This document shows, in pieces, positions 15,688 to 24,283 of a DNA stretch of 64,000 nt. The DNA comes from Candidatus Sphingomonas colombiensis (GTDB lineage: Bacteria; Pseudomonadota; Alphaproteobacteria; Sphingomonadales; Sphingomonadaceae). The notes beneath the pieces are model-generated. The model worked only from the letters and a program-made list of their open reading frames with translations. It did no database searches and was not told where the DNA came from. The position numbers and the translations under genes were made by a program. Within the stretch, counting starts at the first letter, position 1; each line of letters begins with the position of its first letter. Location: the NCBI GenBank assembly GCA_029202845.1, contig CP119315.1:689501-753500 (forward strand). The letters are read 5' to 3'.

Positions 15688-17114
15688 GCAGGGGCCAGCG
15701 ATTTGGGGATGAAAATCGCCTTGGGCCGGGTGAATTCGAGCAGCCCGGCGATGCCATTCTCCTGCCCGAACCCCGATTGCTTAGCTCCCGCGAGTGGCGT
15801 GAACGGCGTCGATTGCAGATTCTGGTTGATCCATATCGTGCCGGTATCGAGCCGGTGCGCGATCTCGGTCGCCTTGCCGACATCCGCCGACCACACCGCG
15901 CCCGCAAGCCCATATTCGGTGTCGTTGGCGCGCCGCACCACATCGTCGAGATCGTCCCATTTCAGCAGCGGCAGCACCGGCCCGAACGCTTCCTCGACGA
16001 CGACACGGGCATCGTCAGGCGGGTTGTCGACCAAAGTGAGCGGGACGAAATAACCGCGCTCGGGCACCGCGCCGCCCTCGAGCAGCGTCAAGCCGCTGGC
16101 GCGCGCATCGTCGAGCAGATCGAGCACCCGGCGATATTGCGGCTCGTTCTGGATCGGGCCGTAGCGATTGCCCTGCTCCGCGCCGTCGCCGACCGGGGTC
16201 GCCTTGGCCAGTTCGTGGAGGCGATCGCGCAGCCGATCGTAGATATCGGCGTGGATGAACAGCCGCTTGGTCGCGACGCAAACCTGCGCAGTGTTGTGGA
16301 ACGCCCCGTCGAACAATTGCGCGGCAACGGCATCGACATCGACATCGGGGAGCACGATCGCGGCATCGTTGCCGCCCAGTTCGAGCGTGATCCGCTTGAG
16401 ATCGCGCGCCGCGCTTTCCATCACGCGCCGCCCGGTCGCGGTCGATCCGGTGAAGCTGATCTTGGCGAAGCCCTTATGCGCGGTCATCAGCGGGCCGAGC
16501 GCGTCGCCGCCGGAAATGACGTTGAGCACCCCGGCCGGGAAGCAATCGCGGATCAGCGCGCCAATCCTGAGCGTGGTGAGCGGGGTGAACGGCGAAGGTT
16601 TGAGCACCAGCGTATTCCCCGCCAGCAGCGCGGGCGCGATCTTCCATACCGCAAGCAGCACCGGGAAGTTCCACGGCACGATGCCGCACACCACGCCCAG
16701 CGGCACATGATGAACCTCGATCCGCCGCGTGTCGGTATCTTCGGTGACGTCGACCGGGATATCCAGCATCGTCGTCGCGCGCAGCCACATCGCCGCGCCG
16801 AGAATCTCGCCCTTCGCGCCGGGATAGGGCCGCCCCTGTTCGCTGACGAACAGCGCGGCGAGTTCGTCGGCATGGGCCTCGATGATGTCGGCGGCCCTGC
16901 CCAGCGCCGCCTTGCGCTCGGTGATCGGCACCGTCCTCCACGTCTCGAACGCGCGCGCTGCCGCTGCCACCGCGCGATCGAGATCGTCGGCGCTTGCATC
17001 GGGGGCTTCGGCGAAAATCGCTCCCGTGGCGGGGTTGCGCACCGGCAGGGTGCGTGCGGTCGACGCGGGGGCGCCGTCGATCGTCATGTTGAACGGTTTA
17101 GCCACGCTCGCCAT
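15684..17114 (-). CDS. NAD(P)-dependent aldehyde dehydrogenase
   Basis: Aldehyde dehydrogenase of 476 residues that oxidises an aldehyde to the acid. The catalytic pair is Glu245 in LELGGND and Cys279 in NTAQVCV. The oxyanion Asn is in the PWNFP loop (146-150) and the nucleotide-binding FTGSTATG is at 221-228. The product acid would be the substrate of the ligase at 3757-5256 and the aldehyde the product of the GMC enzyme at 5446-7047. It is the first gene of a leftward two-gene operon with the long acyl-CoA dehydrogenase and is preceded by a perfect 17-bp palindrome 44 bases upstream. Confidence 0.94.
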   Translation of the reverse strand: MASVAKPFNMTIDGAPASTARTLPVRNPATGAIFAEAPDASADDLDRAVAAAARAFETWRTVPITERKAALGRAADIIEAHADELAALFVSEQGRPYPGAKGEILGAAMWLRATTMLDIPVDVTEDTDTRRIEVHHVPLGVVCGIVPWNFPVLLAVWKIAPALLAGNTLVLKPSPFTPLTTLRIGALIRDCFPAGVLNVISGGDALGPLMTAHKGFAKISFTGSTATGRRVMESAARDLKRITLELGGNDAAIVLPDVDVDAVAAQLFDGAFHNTAQVCVATKRLFIHADIYDRLRDRLHELAKATPVGDGAEQGNRYGPIQNEPQYRRVLDLLDDARASGLTLLEGGAVPERGYFVPLTLVDNPPDDARVVVEEAFGPVLPLLKWDDLDDVVRRANDTEYGLAGAVWSADVGKATEIAHRLDTGTIWINQNLQSTPFTPLAGAKQSGFGQENGIAGLLEFTRPKAIFIPKSLAPA

Positions 17115-17157
17115 TCGACTCTCCTCTATGCGGCATTCTCACCGCTTGCTTCTCGTA

Positions 17158-17174
17158 ATCTAATGTCATTAGAT
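17158..17174. promoter_or_regulatory. Palindromic operator site 6 (perfect palindrome)
   Basis: ATCTAATGTCATTAGAT is perfectly self-complementary around the central T, and I take it as the reference for the group. It lies between the divergent aldehyde dehydrogenase (44 bases) and GFA-type (27 bases) genes. Confidence 0.8.
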
Positions 17175-17200
17175 AATAACGCTGGCAAGCCTTTTGGGAG

Positions 17201-17626
17201 ATGGACGTGGCACAGGATGACATGCTGACCGGCGGATGCAATTGCCGCGCGGTTCGATACACGCTTTCGGCACCCCCGCTCGCGGTCGTTGCGTGCCATT
17301 GCACCTCATGCCGGCGGCAATCGGGCGCGGCTTATTCGGTCAATCTGCTGGTGCGCGCCGAGGCGATGACAGTCGAAGGGACTTTGACGCGCTGGATGGA
17401 CCCCGACACCGAAAGCGGACTGCCGCTGGCGCGCGAGTTTTGCGGCGTCTGCGGGTCGCCGATCCGCTCGCTCCCCGCGACGCTGCGGCATTTCGTCGTC
17501 GTCAAGGCCGGGACATTGGATCAGGCCGATCAGTTCGCGCCGGAAGCGCATATCTGGACCTGTTCGAAACTGTCGTGGGTGACTTTGCCGGTGGGCATCC
17601 CAACGCACGCCACGGGCGCCGGATGA
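17201..17626 (+). CDS. GFA (CENP-V) family zinc protein
   Basis: Protein of up to 141 residues with the GFA zinc pattern: GGCNCRAVRY near the N-terminus, CHCTSCRRQSGA at about 35-46, and CGVCGSP at about 85-91, which together bind two zinc ions. The family was named for glutathione-dependent formaldehyde activation, but that activity is not firmly established for most members. The start is uncertain: ATG at 17201 has GGGAG only one base away, whereas GTG at 17207 has GGGAG six bases ahead. Sharing a perfect operator with the aldehyde dehydrogenase suggests a role in the pathway, perhaps handling formaldehyde released by the P450 or Rieske demethylation. Confidence 0.85.
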   Translation: MDVAQDDMLTGGCNCRAVRYTLSAPPLAVVACHCTSCRRQSGAAYSVNLLVRAEAMTVEGTLTRWMDPDTESGLPLAREFCGVCGSPIRSLPATLRHFVVVKAGTLDQADQFAPEAHIWTCSKLSWVTLPVGIPTHATGAG

Positions 17627-17971
17627 ACCAGTTTTCGATTTCGCGGTGCCAGTTGCAATGTGTAACTGAGCGTCACATCCCAGACCGGTCGGGGTACTAC
17701 AACCTAGTCGAAAATTCGGGCCGAACGGGAGAAGCCGCCCGACCGTTCTTGGGGTCCGCTCAAAGGTGCAGATACGGCCGCAAATGGGGTCGTGAGCCGA
17801 CGTTAAGTCGGCGACGCGGCCGGGTGACGGCTACGCGCCCTCAAGTCGGCCATTCGATCGCGAGGGTTGCGGCGCGGCTTGGAAGGACCGCCATGGGGAC
17901 TTTCCCGCCGGTTTCAGCGAACGGCTCATCTGGCGGCTTCTGCCTGAGCGGACGTTGCTGCTCGATTGACA

Positions 17972-18094
17972 GGTGCCAATCCGCCGCCACGCATTCGCAA
18001 CCGTCCCTCCCTGCACCTGTGCAATCTCGGCCTCACGCAACTTCCCGATGATCTCCTCGGCCGTGTACTTTCTCGATGCCATCCATTCTTTCAT
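17972..18094 (-). pseudogene. IS3-family orfA remnant (5' end only)
   Basis: Translation from 18094 gives MKEWMASRKYTAEEIIGKLR followed by EAEIAQVQGGTVANAWRRIG. This matches the N-terminus and first HTH of IS3/IS407-type OrfA proteins (R-x-Y-T-x-E-E-I-I-G-K-L-R-E-A-E). After about residue 41 the similarity stops in an unrelated tail, so only the first third of orfA survives and orfB is absent. Confidence 0.75.
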
Positions 18095-18133
18095 TCAGGG
18101 TCCAAATCAACATTGATTTTGGACCGCCCTGAA
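18094..18133. repeat. 40-base imperfect inverted repeat beside the IS3 relic
   Basis: Outer arms TTCAGGG (18094-18100) and CCCTGAA (18127-18133) enclose GGTCCAAATCA (18099-18109) and TGATTTTGGACC (18114-18125). It sits directly upstream of the orfA start, where the terminal inverted repeat and promoter of the element are expected. The symmetric form may also come from two abutting IS ends. Confidence 0.55.
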
Positions 18134-18197
18134 GGGAGCGGATCGGGCGGGTTATGCTCAGCATCACCCGCCCTGTGGGAACCGCTTTCTTGATCGG

Positions 18198-21065
18198 TTA
18201 CATCCGATAGGAAAGTCGGAGGTAACCGAACTGCCCCGGGACATCATAAGTCGTCGGGTCGTAATTGTTGAGGCTGCAGCTGAAGCAACCCGGCGGGTTG
18301 ACGTTAAGCAGGTTGTTGACCCCCAATGTTAACGCGAAGCGGCTGTCCATGAACGTCGGGCGGAACTGCAACTGAAGGTCGGTGTAGAAGCGGCTGCCCA
18401 GCCGCGTGCCGTTCTGGATTTCGGTTACGGCGTCGATGTAGCGCCCGGTGACCGATGCCGAAACAGGACCGAGCGACCAATCGAACACGCCGGTACCCTT
18501 AAAGTGCGGATAGGCCTGGTCGGGGCTGCCGCGTTCAGTGCCGAGATAGCTCGTGGTCGTGGTGCCGGTGGTAGCCGGCACGCCTTCGGCATATTTCAGC
18601 AGCACGTTGCCGCTGAGGCTGAGCCCGAAAGCGCCCGCGCTGGTATCGGCACTGCGCAAGATGAGCGTCGCGTCGATGCCTCGGGTGCGGATCGTACCGG
18701 TGTTGAGCAGCACGCCGTTGATCGCCGAGATGAAGCCGTTGGGCGTGCGTCGCACCGCGGCGCAGCTTAGCGCGTCGCCCAATTGCGCGCAGCGGTTGAG
18801 CAGCACGCTTGCGTCGATCGAGGCGATCGCGCCCTTGAGCTGGATATCGTAATAATTGACCTCAAGGCTCACCGCGCGCATCGCGCCACGCCGCGCCCAG
18901 TCAGGGCTATAAACCCCGCCGAACAAGATCGTGCGCGCGGTTTCGGGCTTCAGATCGGGATTGCCGCCGGTCAGCACCGGCAGCTGCCCGCCCTGCGGTT
19001 CTGCATAGCTGCCATTGGCGGGAACGCCGTTGGCGGTGCAGTTCGTGCGCACCGTCGCCGAGGTCTGGTAGAGCGATCCCACGACATTGGTGCACGGATC
19101 CGACAGCGGCACGTCGAACCGCGAAAGCGCGCCATACAGCTCGCCGATGCTCGGTGCGCGCAGGCTTTCGGCATAGGAACCACGCAGCAGGAGGTCGGCG
19201 ACCGGCTTCCACTGCGCGCCGCCGGTCAGCGTGGTATTGCCACCGAAAGAGGAATAATTCGAATGGCGCGCCGCACCGCTTAGCTCGAGCAGTTTGAAGC
19301 CGGGAACATCCTTGAGCAGCGGCGCGCGCAATTCGCCATAGACCTCGTCGACCGTAAACCGGCCACTCGCCGCCTGTGCCGGAATATCGGCGCCGAGCCC
19401 GGCCTGGATCACCGCATCCGGGGTGAAGCTGCCATATTGGGCCCGATGTTCGTAGCCGAGTGCGATGCCCAAGGGGCCGCCGGGCAGATCGAACAGCGCG
19501 CCCGAAAGGTTGAGCTCATAATCATTGAGCCGCTGGCGACTGCGATCGCGCTCGTCAAAGCCGACGAAGGCGAGCATCGCCGGGGTGACCGAGCCGATCC
19601 CGCCGAAGATATTGAACGGAACGCATGGGCCGGTGCACTGCGAGACAGGCCCCAATGCCTGCGCAAGCTTCGCGGCGTTGATATTGCCGGTGAACAGCTG
19701 GTGCGCGTCGTTGAGCCCCAGGACGGCGTTGGCATCCCAATACCAGTTATGGCCGAACAGGCGGAACTTGCCGTCGAGCGTGCCGGTAATGCTGAAGGTG
19801 TCGACGGTCTGCGTGTAGGTACGCTGCCCGGCCTCGACCAGCCGCCGGGCGATGAAGCTGTAGGTCGCGGGTTGCCCATTGGTGCCCGAATTCAGCGTCC
19901 CAAACGGATTATAAGGGTTGGTCGCGTCGATCGAGATCGTGTCGAGCAGATTGCCATTGCCCGCGTCGGGCCCAACGAACAGTGGCAGGAATGCCGCCTG
20001 ATTCTGTGAGCGGCGATGGTTGTAGACCAGCTTCACCCGCAAATTGAGGGCGTCGCTGAACTCGGCGCGCGCGTTGAGGAAGCCGCCATAGCGCTCGCTG
20101 GGCGTCTCGAAATAGTTGAACGGCGCGAAGTTGAAGCGGTCAGCTGAAGTGAAATTCTTGTAATCGCCCCCGACCAGTGTCGGATCGTACACCGGTTTGC
20201 GGCCCACCACTGGACCGCGCAGCGTAAGATCTTTGCCGTCGACGTCGAATCGGCCGAGCGGGGTCGCGCCACTGCATCCGCCGATCGGGTCCGAGCAACT
20301 CGTTTGCCCGGGATTGGGATATTGCGAAATCGCGCGGTCGCGCGCGCTTACCGAGCCCTGTTTGATGTAGTTCACACCCGCGACGATGTTGACCCCGTCT
20401 TTTCCGGTGCCGTAACTCATCTGGTAATTCTGGGTTTCGCCATCGCCCTGCCGGAACGAGCCGACCTGTGCCGAGGCCTTGAACCCGTCCTGCCGGGCCT
20501 TGGTGATGATATTGACAACGCCGGCGATAGCGTCCGAGCCGTAGAGCGGCGAAGCGCCCGATTGCAGCACCTCGATCCGCTCGATCATGCCGTCCGGGAT
20601 CGAGTTCAGGTCGACCGAATTGGGAATGCCGCTCGCCGCCGCGCCGCTGACGTAGCGAAGACCGTCGACCAGCACGAGCGTGCGCTTGGCGCCAAGATAG
20701 CGCAGGTCGATGGTCGACGAACCCGCGCCCACCCCGCCCCCGTCGGGCGGGTTACCGAGGTTGCCGCTGTTGTTGAACCGGGTGTTGAGGCCGCCCGACG
20801 AACTCGGCAAGCGCTGGAGCACGTCGGCCACCGAGGAAAGCCCGGTCCTGGCAATCGCCTCGCTATCGACGCTGACGACGGGTGACGCCTGATCGAGTGG
20901 GTCGCGACGGATGCGCGAGCCGGTGACGACGACTTCGGCGCTCTGCGTCACATTGTCCGGCGCTGAAGCCCCCGTCGATTGCGCTGCAGCGGGCGCCGCA
21001 ATCACAGTTGTCGAGAACGACGCAATGGCAGCGCCGGCAAGCCAATGGAATCTGGATGTCCTCAT
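18198..21065 (-). CDS. TonB-dependent receptor with CirA/BtuB-type plug
   Basis: Outer-membrane receptor of 955 residues. Signal peptide about 1-28 (ending AAPAAAQ), TonB-box-like AEVVVTGSRIRRDPL at about 46-60, plug with LSSVADVLQRLPSSSGG, LDLRYLG-type and TLVLVDGLRYV motifs and VLQSGASPLYGSDAIAGVVN, then the barrel. The C-terminus GQFGYLRLSYRM lacks the usual final Phe but ends in the normal amphipathic strand. The layout (TGSRIRR, RTLVLVDG, IEVLQSGAS) is the type very abundant in sphingomonads and xanthomonads, used for oligosaccharides, peptides and other large ligands. It stands alone, next to an IS relic, with no enzyme partner. Confidence 0.92.
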   Translation of the reverse strand: MRTSRFHWLAGAAIASFSTTVIAAPAAAQSTGASAPDNVTQSAEVVVTGSRIRRDPLDQASPVVSVDSEAIARTGLSSVADVLQRLPSSSGGLNTRFNNSGNLGNPPDGGGVGAGSSTIDLRYLGAKRTLVLVDGLRYVSGAAASGIPNSVDLNSIPDGMIERIEVLQSGASPLYGSDAIAGVVNIITKARQDGFKASAQVGSFRQGDGETQNYQMSYGTGKDGVNIVAGVNYIKQGSVSARDRAISQYPNPGQTSCSDPIGGCSGATPLGRFDVDGKDLTLRGPVVGRKPVYDPTLVGGDYKNFTSADRFNFAPFNYFETPSERYGGFLNARAEFSDALNLRVKLVYNHRRSQNQAAFLPLFVGPDAGNGNLLDTISIDATNPYNPFGTLNSGTNGQPATYSFIARRLVEAGQRTYTQTVDTFSITGTLDGKFRLFGHNWYWDANAVLGLNDAHQLFTGNINAAKLAQALGPVSQCTGPCVPFNIFGGIGSVTPAMLAFVGFDERDRSRQRLNDYELNLSGALFDLPGGPLGIALGYEHRAQYGSFTPDAVIQAGLGADIPAQAASGRFTVDEVYGELRAPLLKDVPGFKLLELSGAARHSNYSSFGGNTTLTGGAQWKPVADLLLRGSYAESLRAPSIGELYGALSRFDVPLSDPCTNVVGSLYQTSATVRTNCTANGVPANGSYAEPQGGQLPVLTGGNPDLKPETARTILFGGVYSPDWARRGAMRAVSLEVNYYDIQLKGAIASIDASVLLNRCAQLGDALSCAAVRRTPNGFISAINGVLLNTGTIRTRGIDATLILRSADTSAGAFGLSLSGNVLLKYAEGVPATTGTTTTSYLGTERGSPDQAYPHFKGTGVFDWSLGPVSASVTGRYIDAVTEIQNGTRLGSRFYTDLQLQFRPTFMDSRFALTLGVNNLLNVNPPGCFSCSLNNYDPTTYDVPGQFGYLRLSYRM

Positions 21066-21792
21066 GACTGATTTCCCCTCTTTATTCTGACCGCGCGATG
21101 CCTTGCCGCGACGGTTCTTCTTGTCGCTCCAAGGCTATCCAGGTTGCTCCGGAGAACAAGTGGGGCTTTTCGATTTGTTCGCTACTATGGTAAAATTGCT
21201 GCACCTTTTTAGAAGAGATGGTCGTGACCCCTCCTCTACTTCGCCAAAGTGGTGGATGAGCAGATGAGTGGCAAAATTAGCATTGCATTCAACGCTCATG
21301 GCCAGGGCCAATTGATGTTGCCGGGGGCGTGATCTGATCCGGCTCTATAAGGACACTGGTGACAAGCATCTGTACTGGCTGACGGGCGAACAGATGGCAC
21401 GTTTGCGGCGAAATTTTCCCACGAGCCGCCGCAAGGCTGGGGTGGACGATGACAGATGCACAGCGGCGTGAACCCGAGGCTCCGTGCCATTGCTGATGCG
21501 AACGGCTTCTTCTGTCAGTAGCGGCCATTAGGCGATCGCACCCGGAACGGTCGGACTTGAGTCGCTGGCTGCCGCGTGGCCTTACACAAGGTCATCGCCT
21601 CACGGCGTTCATCCCAGCCGGGCTCCTATGCGCCTCATTGCGGCCATTCAGTCCGATGAGGCACGGCCCCGAAACCTGTCGTTTGTTCATGATGCGCGGC
21701 GTGATGACCGGGGGCGGCTGACTTTGGGACAGGAAAGTTGATCCGCTTCAACGCCTGGTCGCCGAGCGCACACTCTCCTGTCAGATCGATAC
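21066..21792. other. 727-base intergenic region with IS5-type relic
   Basis: Upstream of the receptor gene the first 150 bases are AT-richer and likely carry its promoter. A short IS5-type transposase remnant lies at 21352-21471. I recognise nothing convincing in 21472-21792; it is full of stops in all frames and may be further decayed mobile DNA. Confidence 0.5.
21352..21471 (+). pseudogene. IS5-family transposase N-terminal remnant
   Basis: The frame reading LYWLTGEQMARLRRNFPTSR and then RKAGVDDDR ends at a TGA (21469-21471). IS5-type transposases begin with F/Y-W-L-T-x-x-Q-M-A-R-L-x-x-x-F-P and continue with a V-D-D-R-R motif, so this is the start of such a protein. The rest is missing or frame-broken. 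Confidence 0.65.
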
Positions 21793-22863
21793 ATGATGGC
21801 GTGGTTAATCGAAAAAGACGGGAGGAGCGAAGCTGTCGTCAGACCAGTGCGGTGGTCAGGGTTTTCGCTCGCGGAGATCATCAAACCCTTCATCTTTCAT
21901 ATGCTGCTGGCCGGATCGTTCATCGCAGCTTATGCGCTCATCCTTACAAAGGCCCGCGAGACGGGGCTGCAAACTCGGCTCCGTGTCTTCGGACGAGTTT
22001 TTACGACGTTCGAACATCCCGGCCGGGGAGGGATTTTCGCTAATCTCGCTCTGCCGACAGGGATGTTGATCCTCGCGTTCGCGCTGCCGGTCTGGCGCGC
22101 CTATCGGCGCCGGTACATTCCGACCAATGACGGATTGATCTGCCGCAAGCAGGGGCAGGTCGTCTGTTTGCAACCCAGTGAACTTTCGCCCGCAAGATTC
22201 GAGCAGACCCAACTGGGCCCTCGCGTGCGCTTTGGTGTGGGCGACGTCGGAATCCTCTCCTTTCGGATATCGCGCACTCAGGCCAGAAAGTTGGCGAGCG
22301 CGCTGCGCACGATCGGCGTCGCGGTAGATGACAAGGCGCTTCAGGCCGCCGGGAAACCCGCAGATCTTGGTCCGACCGAAGCTATCTTGTGGAAGGGGCG
22401 ACAGGGTTTGCGCGCGATCTCACCTATGCGCCGTATCGCCCTCGCCGGGGCTGCCGTCATATTCTTCGGCTACGGTTCGCTCACCGTGCATGCCATGGCG
22501 ACCGCAAGCGATTGGGTGTCGGTGCTCGTCCGGCTTGGCATGATCGCACTGCTTGGCGGCACCTCCGTAGTAGCCATGGTCATCCACGGATGGCAGCCAT
22601 TCACCGAGATGATATTCGACTGCCTCGGCAATCTGATTGTTACGCCGCGCCGGCTGGTAGGGACCACGCCGATCACACTGCGGATCTATCGAGAAATTCC
22701 TCGCAACGTCGTCCTTGATGCGTTCATCGTGGAACGCATCGGTCGGCGCGTCTGGATCTCGCTGCGGACAGCCCAGGTCAAAGGGGATAATGAGATTATT
22801 GATATTTTCGGGGTGCCGTGCGCGGATGATGCGGTTGCCGCCACCCGCAACATGTGTGGTTGA
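21793..22863 (+). CDS. Unrecognised membrane protein with two similar halves
   Basis: Protein of 356 residues whose family I do not recognise. Hydrophobic segments are at about 32-52, 84-103, 213-233 and 241-263. After each hairpin comes a soluble beta-rich stretch of about 90 residues: 105-200 with TNDGLICRKQGQVVCL, and 275-350 with VTPRRLVGTTPITLRIYREI. Both look like PH-like membrane-associated domains, so the layout is TM2-soluble-TM2-soluble. The stop codon overlaps the next start (TGATG), so the two genes are coupled. Base composition is lower in GC than neighbouring catabolic genes, and IS relics flank it, which suggests acquisition. The ATG one codon later is an equally good start. 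Confidence 0.7.
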   Translation: MMAWLIEKDGRSEAVVRPVRWSGFSLAEIIKPFIFHMLLAGSFIAAYALILTKARETGLQTRLRVFGRVFTTFEHPGRGGIFANLALPTGMLILAFALPVWRAYRRRYIPTNDGLICRKQGQVVCLQPSELSPARFEQTQLGPRVRFGVGDVGILSFRISRTQARKLASALRTIGVAVDDKALQAAGKPADLGPTEAILWKGRQGLRAISPMRRIALAGAAVIFFGYGSLTVHAMATASDWVSVLVRLGMIALLGGTSVVAMVIHGWQPFTEMIFDCLGNLIVTPRRLVGTTPITLRIYREIPRNVVLDAFIVERIGRRVWISLRTAQVKGDNEIIDIFGVPCADDAVAATRNMCG

Positions 22864-23375
22864 TGCCGATGGCTGATAAGCTGCGGATATCGAAAGGCGA
22901 CGGATCAGCGCCGCGGACAAAATCCGCCCAGTACGCGACTGCGATGCTCGGCCTCTTCTTACCGCTATGCCTCGCTAGTTGCTCGAAGGCGCCGCCTGAT
23001 CGGCCCGTAATGCAGCAAGACCAATCCAAGCCAGCCTATTGGCCGGTGGCCCCGCTCAAGGGCGTCTATCTCGGGGGTTTCGAAACAAGCGCGATGTTCC
23101 TCTGCAACGTGCCGCGTGCGCAATGCGTCGCGGGTTTTCCTGAGGACGGTTGTTGGGTCGAGTTCTCCAAACGCGCTTCTGATCAGGTTATCCAGATCAT
23201 AAAGCAGCGGGACCCGCGCCTATATGGGGAGTATTGGTTTGAAGGCGCGGGTCGGGTGGCGTGGCAACCAGGCAATTTTGGTCATTTGGCGACGTACAAA
23301 TGTCAGGTTGAATTGACCGAGGTCCGCCAGTTTGACGATGGACCACCCTATGGGTCTAGACCTCCACCCCCGTAA
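22863..23375 (+). CDS. Unrecognised probable lipoprotein, coupled to the preceding membrane protein
   Basis: Protein of 170 residues. A basic N-region (about 1-27) is followed by a hydrophobic stretch ending in LCLASCS, which fits a lipobox with Cys at about 45; the n-region is unusually long, and a later start may be the true one. The mature part has three further cysteines (FLCNVPRAQC and EDGCWVEF), which could form disulfides in the periplasm, and it ends in a proline-rich PYGSRPPPP tail. Start ATG 22863 overlaps the previous stop. No enzymatic motif is seen. Function unknown; with its partner it may form an envelope complex. Confidence 0.65.
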   Translation: MPMADKLRISKGDGSAPRTKSAQYATAMLGLFLPLCLASCSKAPPDRPVMQQDQSKPAYWPVAPLKGVYLGGFETSAMFLCNVPRAQCVAGFPEDGCWVEFSKRASDQVIQIIKQRDPRLYGEYWFEGAGRVAWQPGNFGHLATYKCQVELTEVRQFDDGPPYGSRPPPP

Positions 23376-24153
23376 CACGAGCGGCGTGGGCCGGTTGATT
23401 AGCTGCCTGGCGGGTAACCTTCGCTTAAAGCGACCCGACAATCCCGCCGGCACGGTGATCCGCTACGGCGGCCTCCAGCTGACGGTGGACGGTTATTATA
23501 TCAAGATCCGCGACCAGCTTGCCCTGTCGGAGAATATTTCCGCAACGCTCAATCCGCAGGTCCAGGCATTGCTGACCCCGCTCGTCGGCGCGAGCGGCTC
23601 GGCACGCTTCTTCATCAACGGCCTGCGTTCCACCACGCAGGGCATCGATGCGGTCGCGCACTATCGGCTGAACACCCCCGCGGCAGGCGCGTTCGATTTC
23701 ACGCTGGCGGGCAACGTCAACAAGATCGCGGTGGAACGCAACTTCACCGGCGTGACGGGCAGCCTCATCCCGGCGGCGAACCTGTTTGCGCGCGCCCGCC
23801 TGTTGACGATCGAACAGGGCACGCCGGGTGAAAAGGTGACCGGAACGCTCGACTGGTCGCTCGACAAGCTCGGCGCGATGGCGCGGGTCACCTATTACGG
23901 CAACGTCAATCAACCGGGCTCGACGCCGGCGGCGGATATCAACACCGGCCGTCATGCGATCACCGATCTCGAACTGCGCTATCAGGCCCCCAAGGGCGCG
24001 CAGATCGGCATCGGCGTGAACAACCTGTTCGACGTCTATCCGGATCGCTCGCCTGCCACGCTCAGCTCGAATGGCGTGGTGGCCTTTCCGTTCTACTCGC
24101 CGTTCGGCTTCAACGGGCGTTACGTTTATGTGCGCGCCGGCCTGAACTGGTGA
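23332..24153 (+). pseudogene. C-terminal fragment of a TonB-dependent receptor
   Basis: From about 23446 the frame encodes the last ~235 residues of a receptor barrel: VIRYGGLQLTVDGYYIKIRD, TTQGIDAVAHYRL, GVNNLFDVYPDRS, and the final strand YVYVRAGLNW with the terminal aromatic residue. The first ~38 residues of the open frame (from 23332) are unrelated and overlap the lipoprotein gene, and no plug, signal peptide or upstream barrel is present. The gene was cut by the arrival of the 21-23.4 kb segment or by a deletion. It is probably not functional. Confidence 0.85.
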
Positions 24154-24283
24154 CAGCCGGGAATGGCGGCATGTGGATCGATATTCACATGCCGCCTTCC
24201 GTTAGTGATCGCGCGCAAAGCCGGGGCATATATCGCCTGAGCGGCGCAAATCCGCTCGCGAGATCCAGCCGACGCCGATGGGA

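Larger units (their letters stand above)
17627..18197. other. 571-base intergenic region with IS3-type relic
   Basis: The region holds no intact gene. It contains the start of an IS3-type orfA on the minus strand (17972-18094), a 40-base imperfect palindrome beside it (18094-18133), and about 300 bases (17640-17960) in which I recognise nothing. Confidence 0.6.

Noticed and set aside
17236..18051. 271-residue plus-strand frame running through the GFA gene into the intergenic region
   Set aside because: The GFA frame with its zinc motifs is the real one; the longer frame runs into IS relic DNA.
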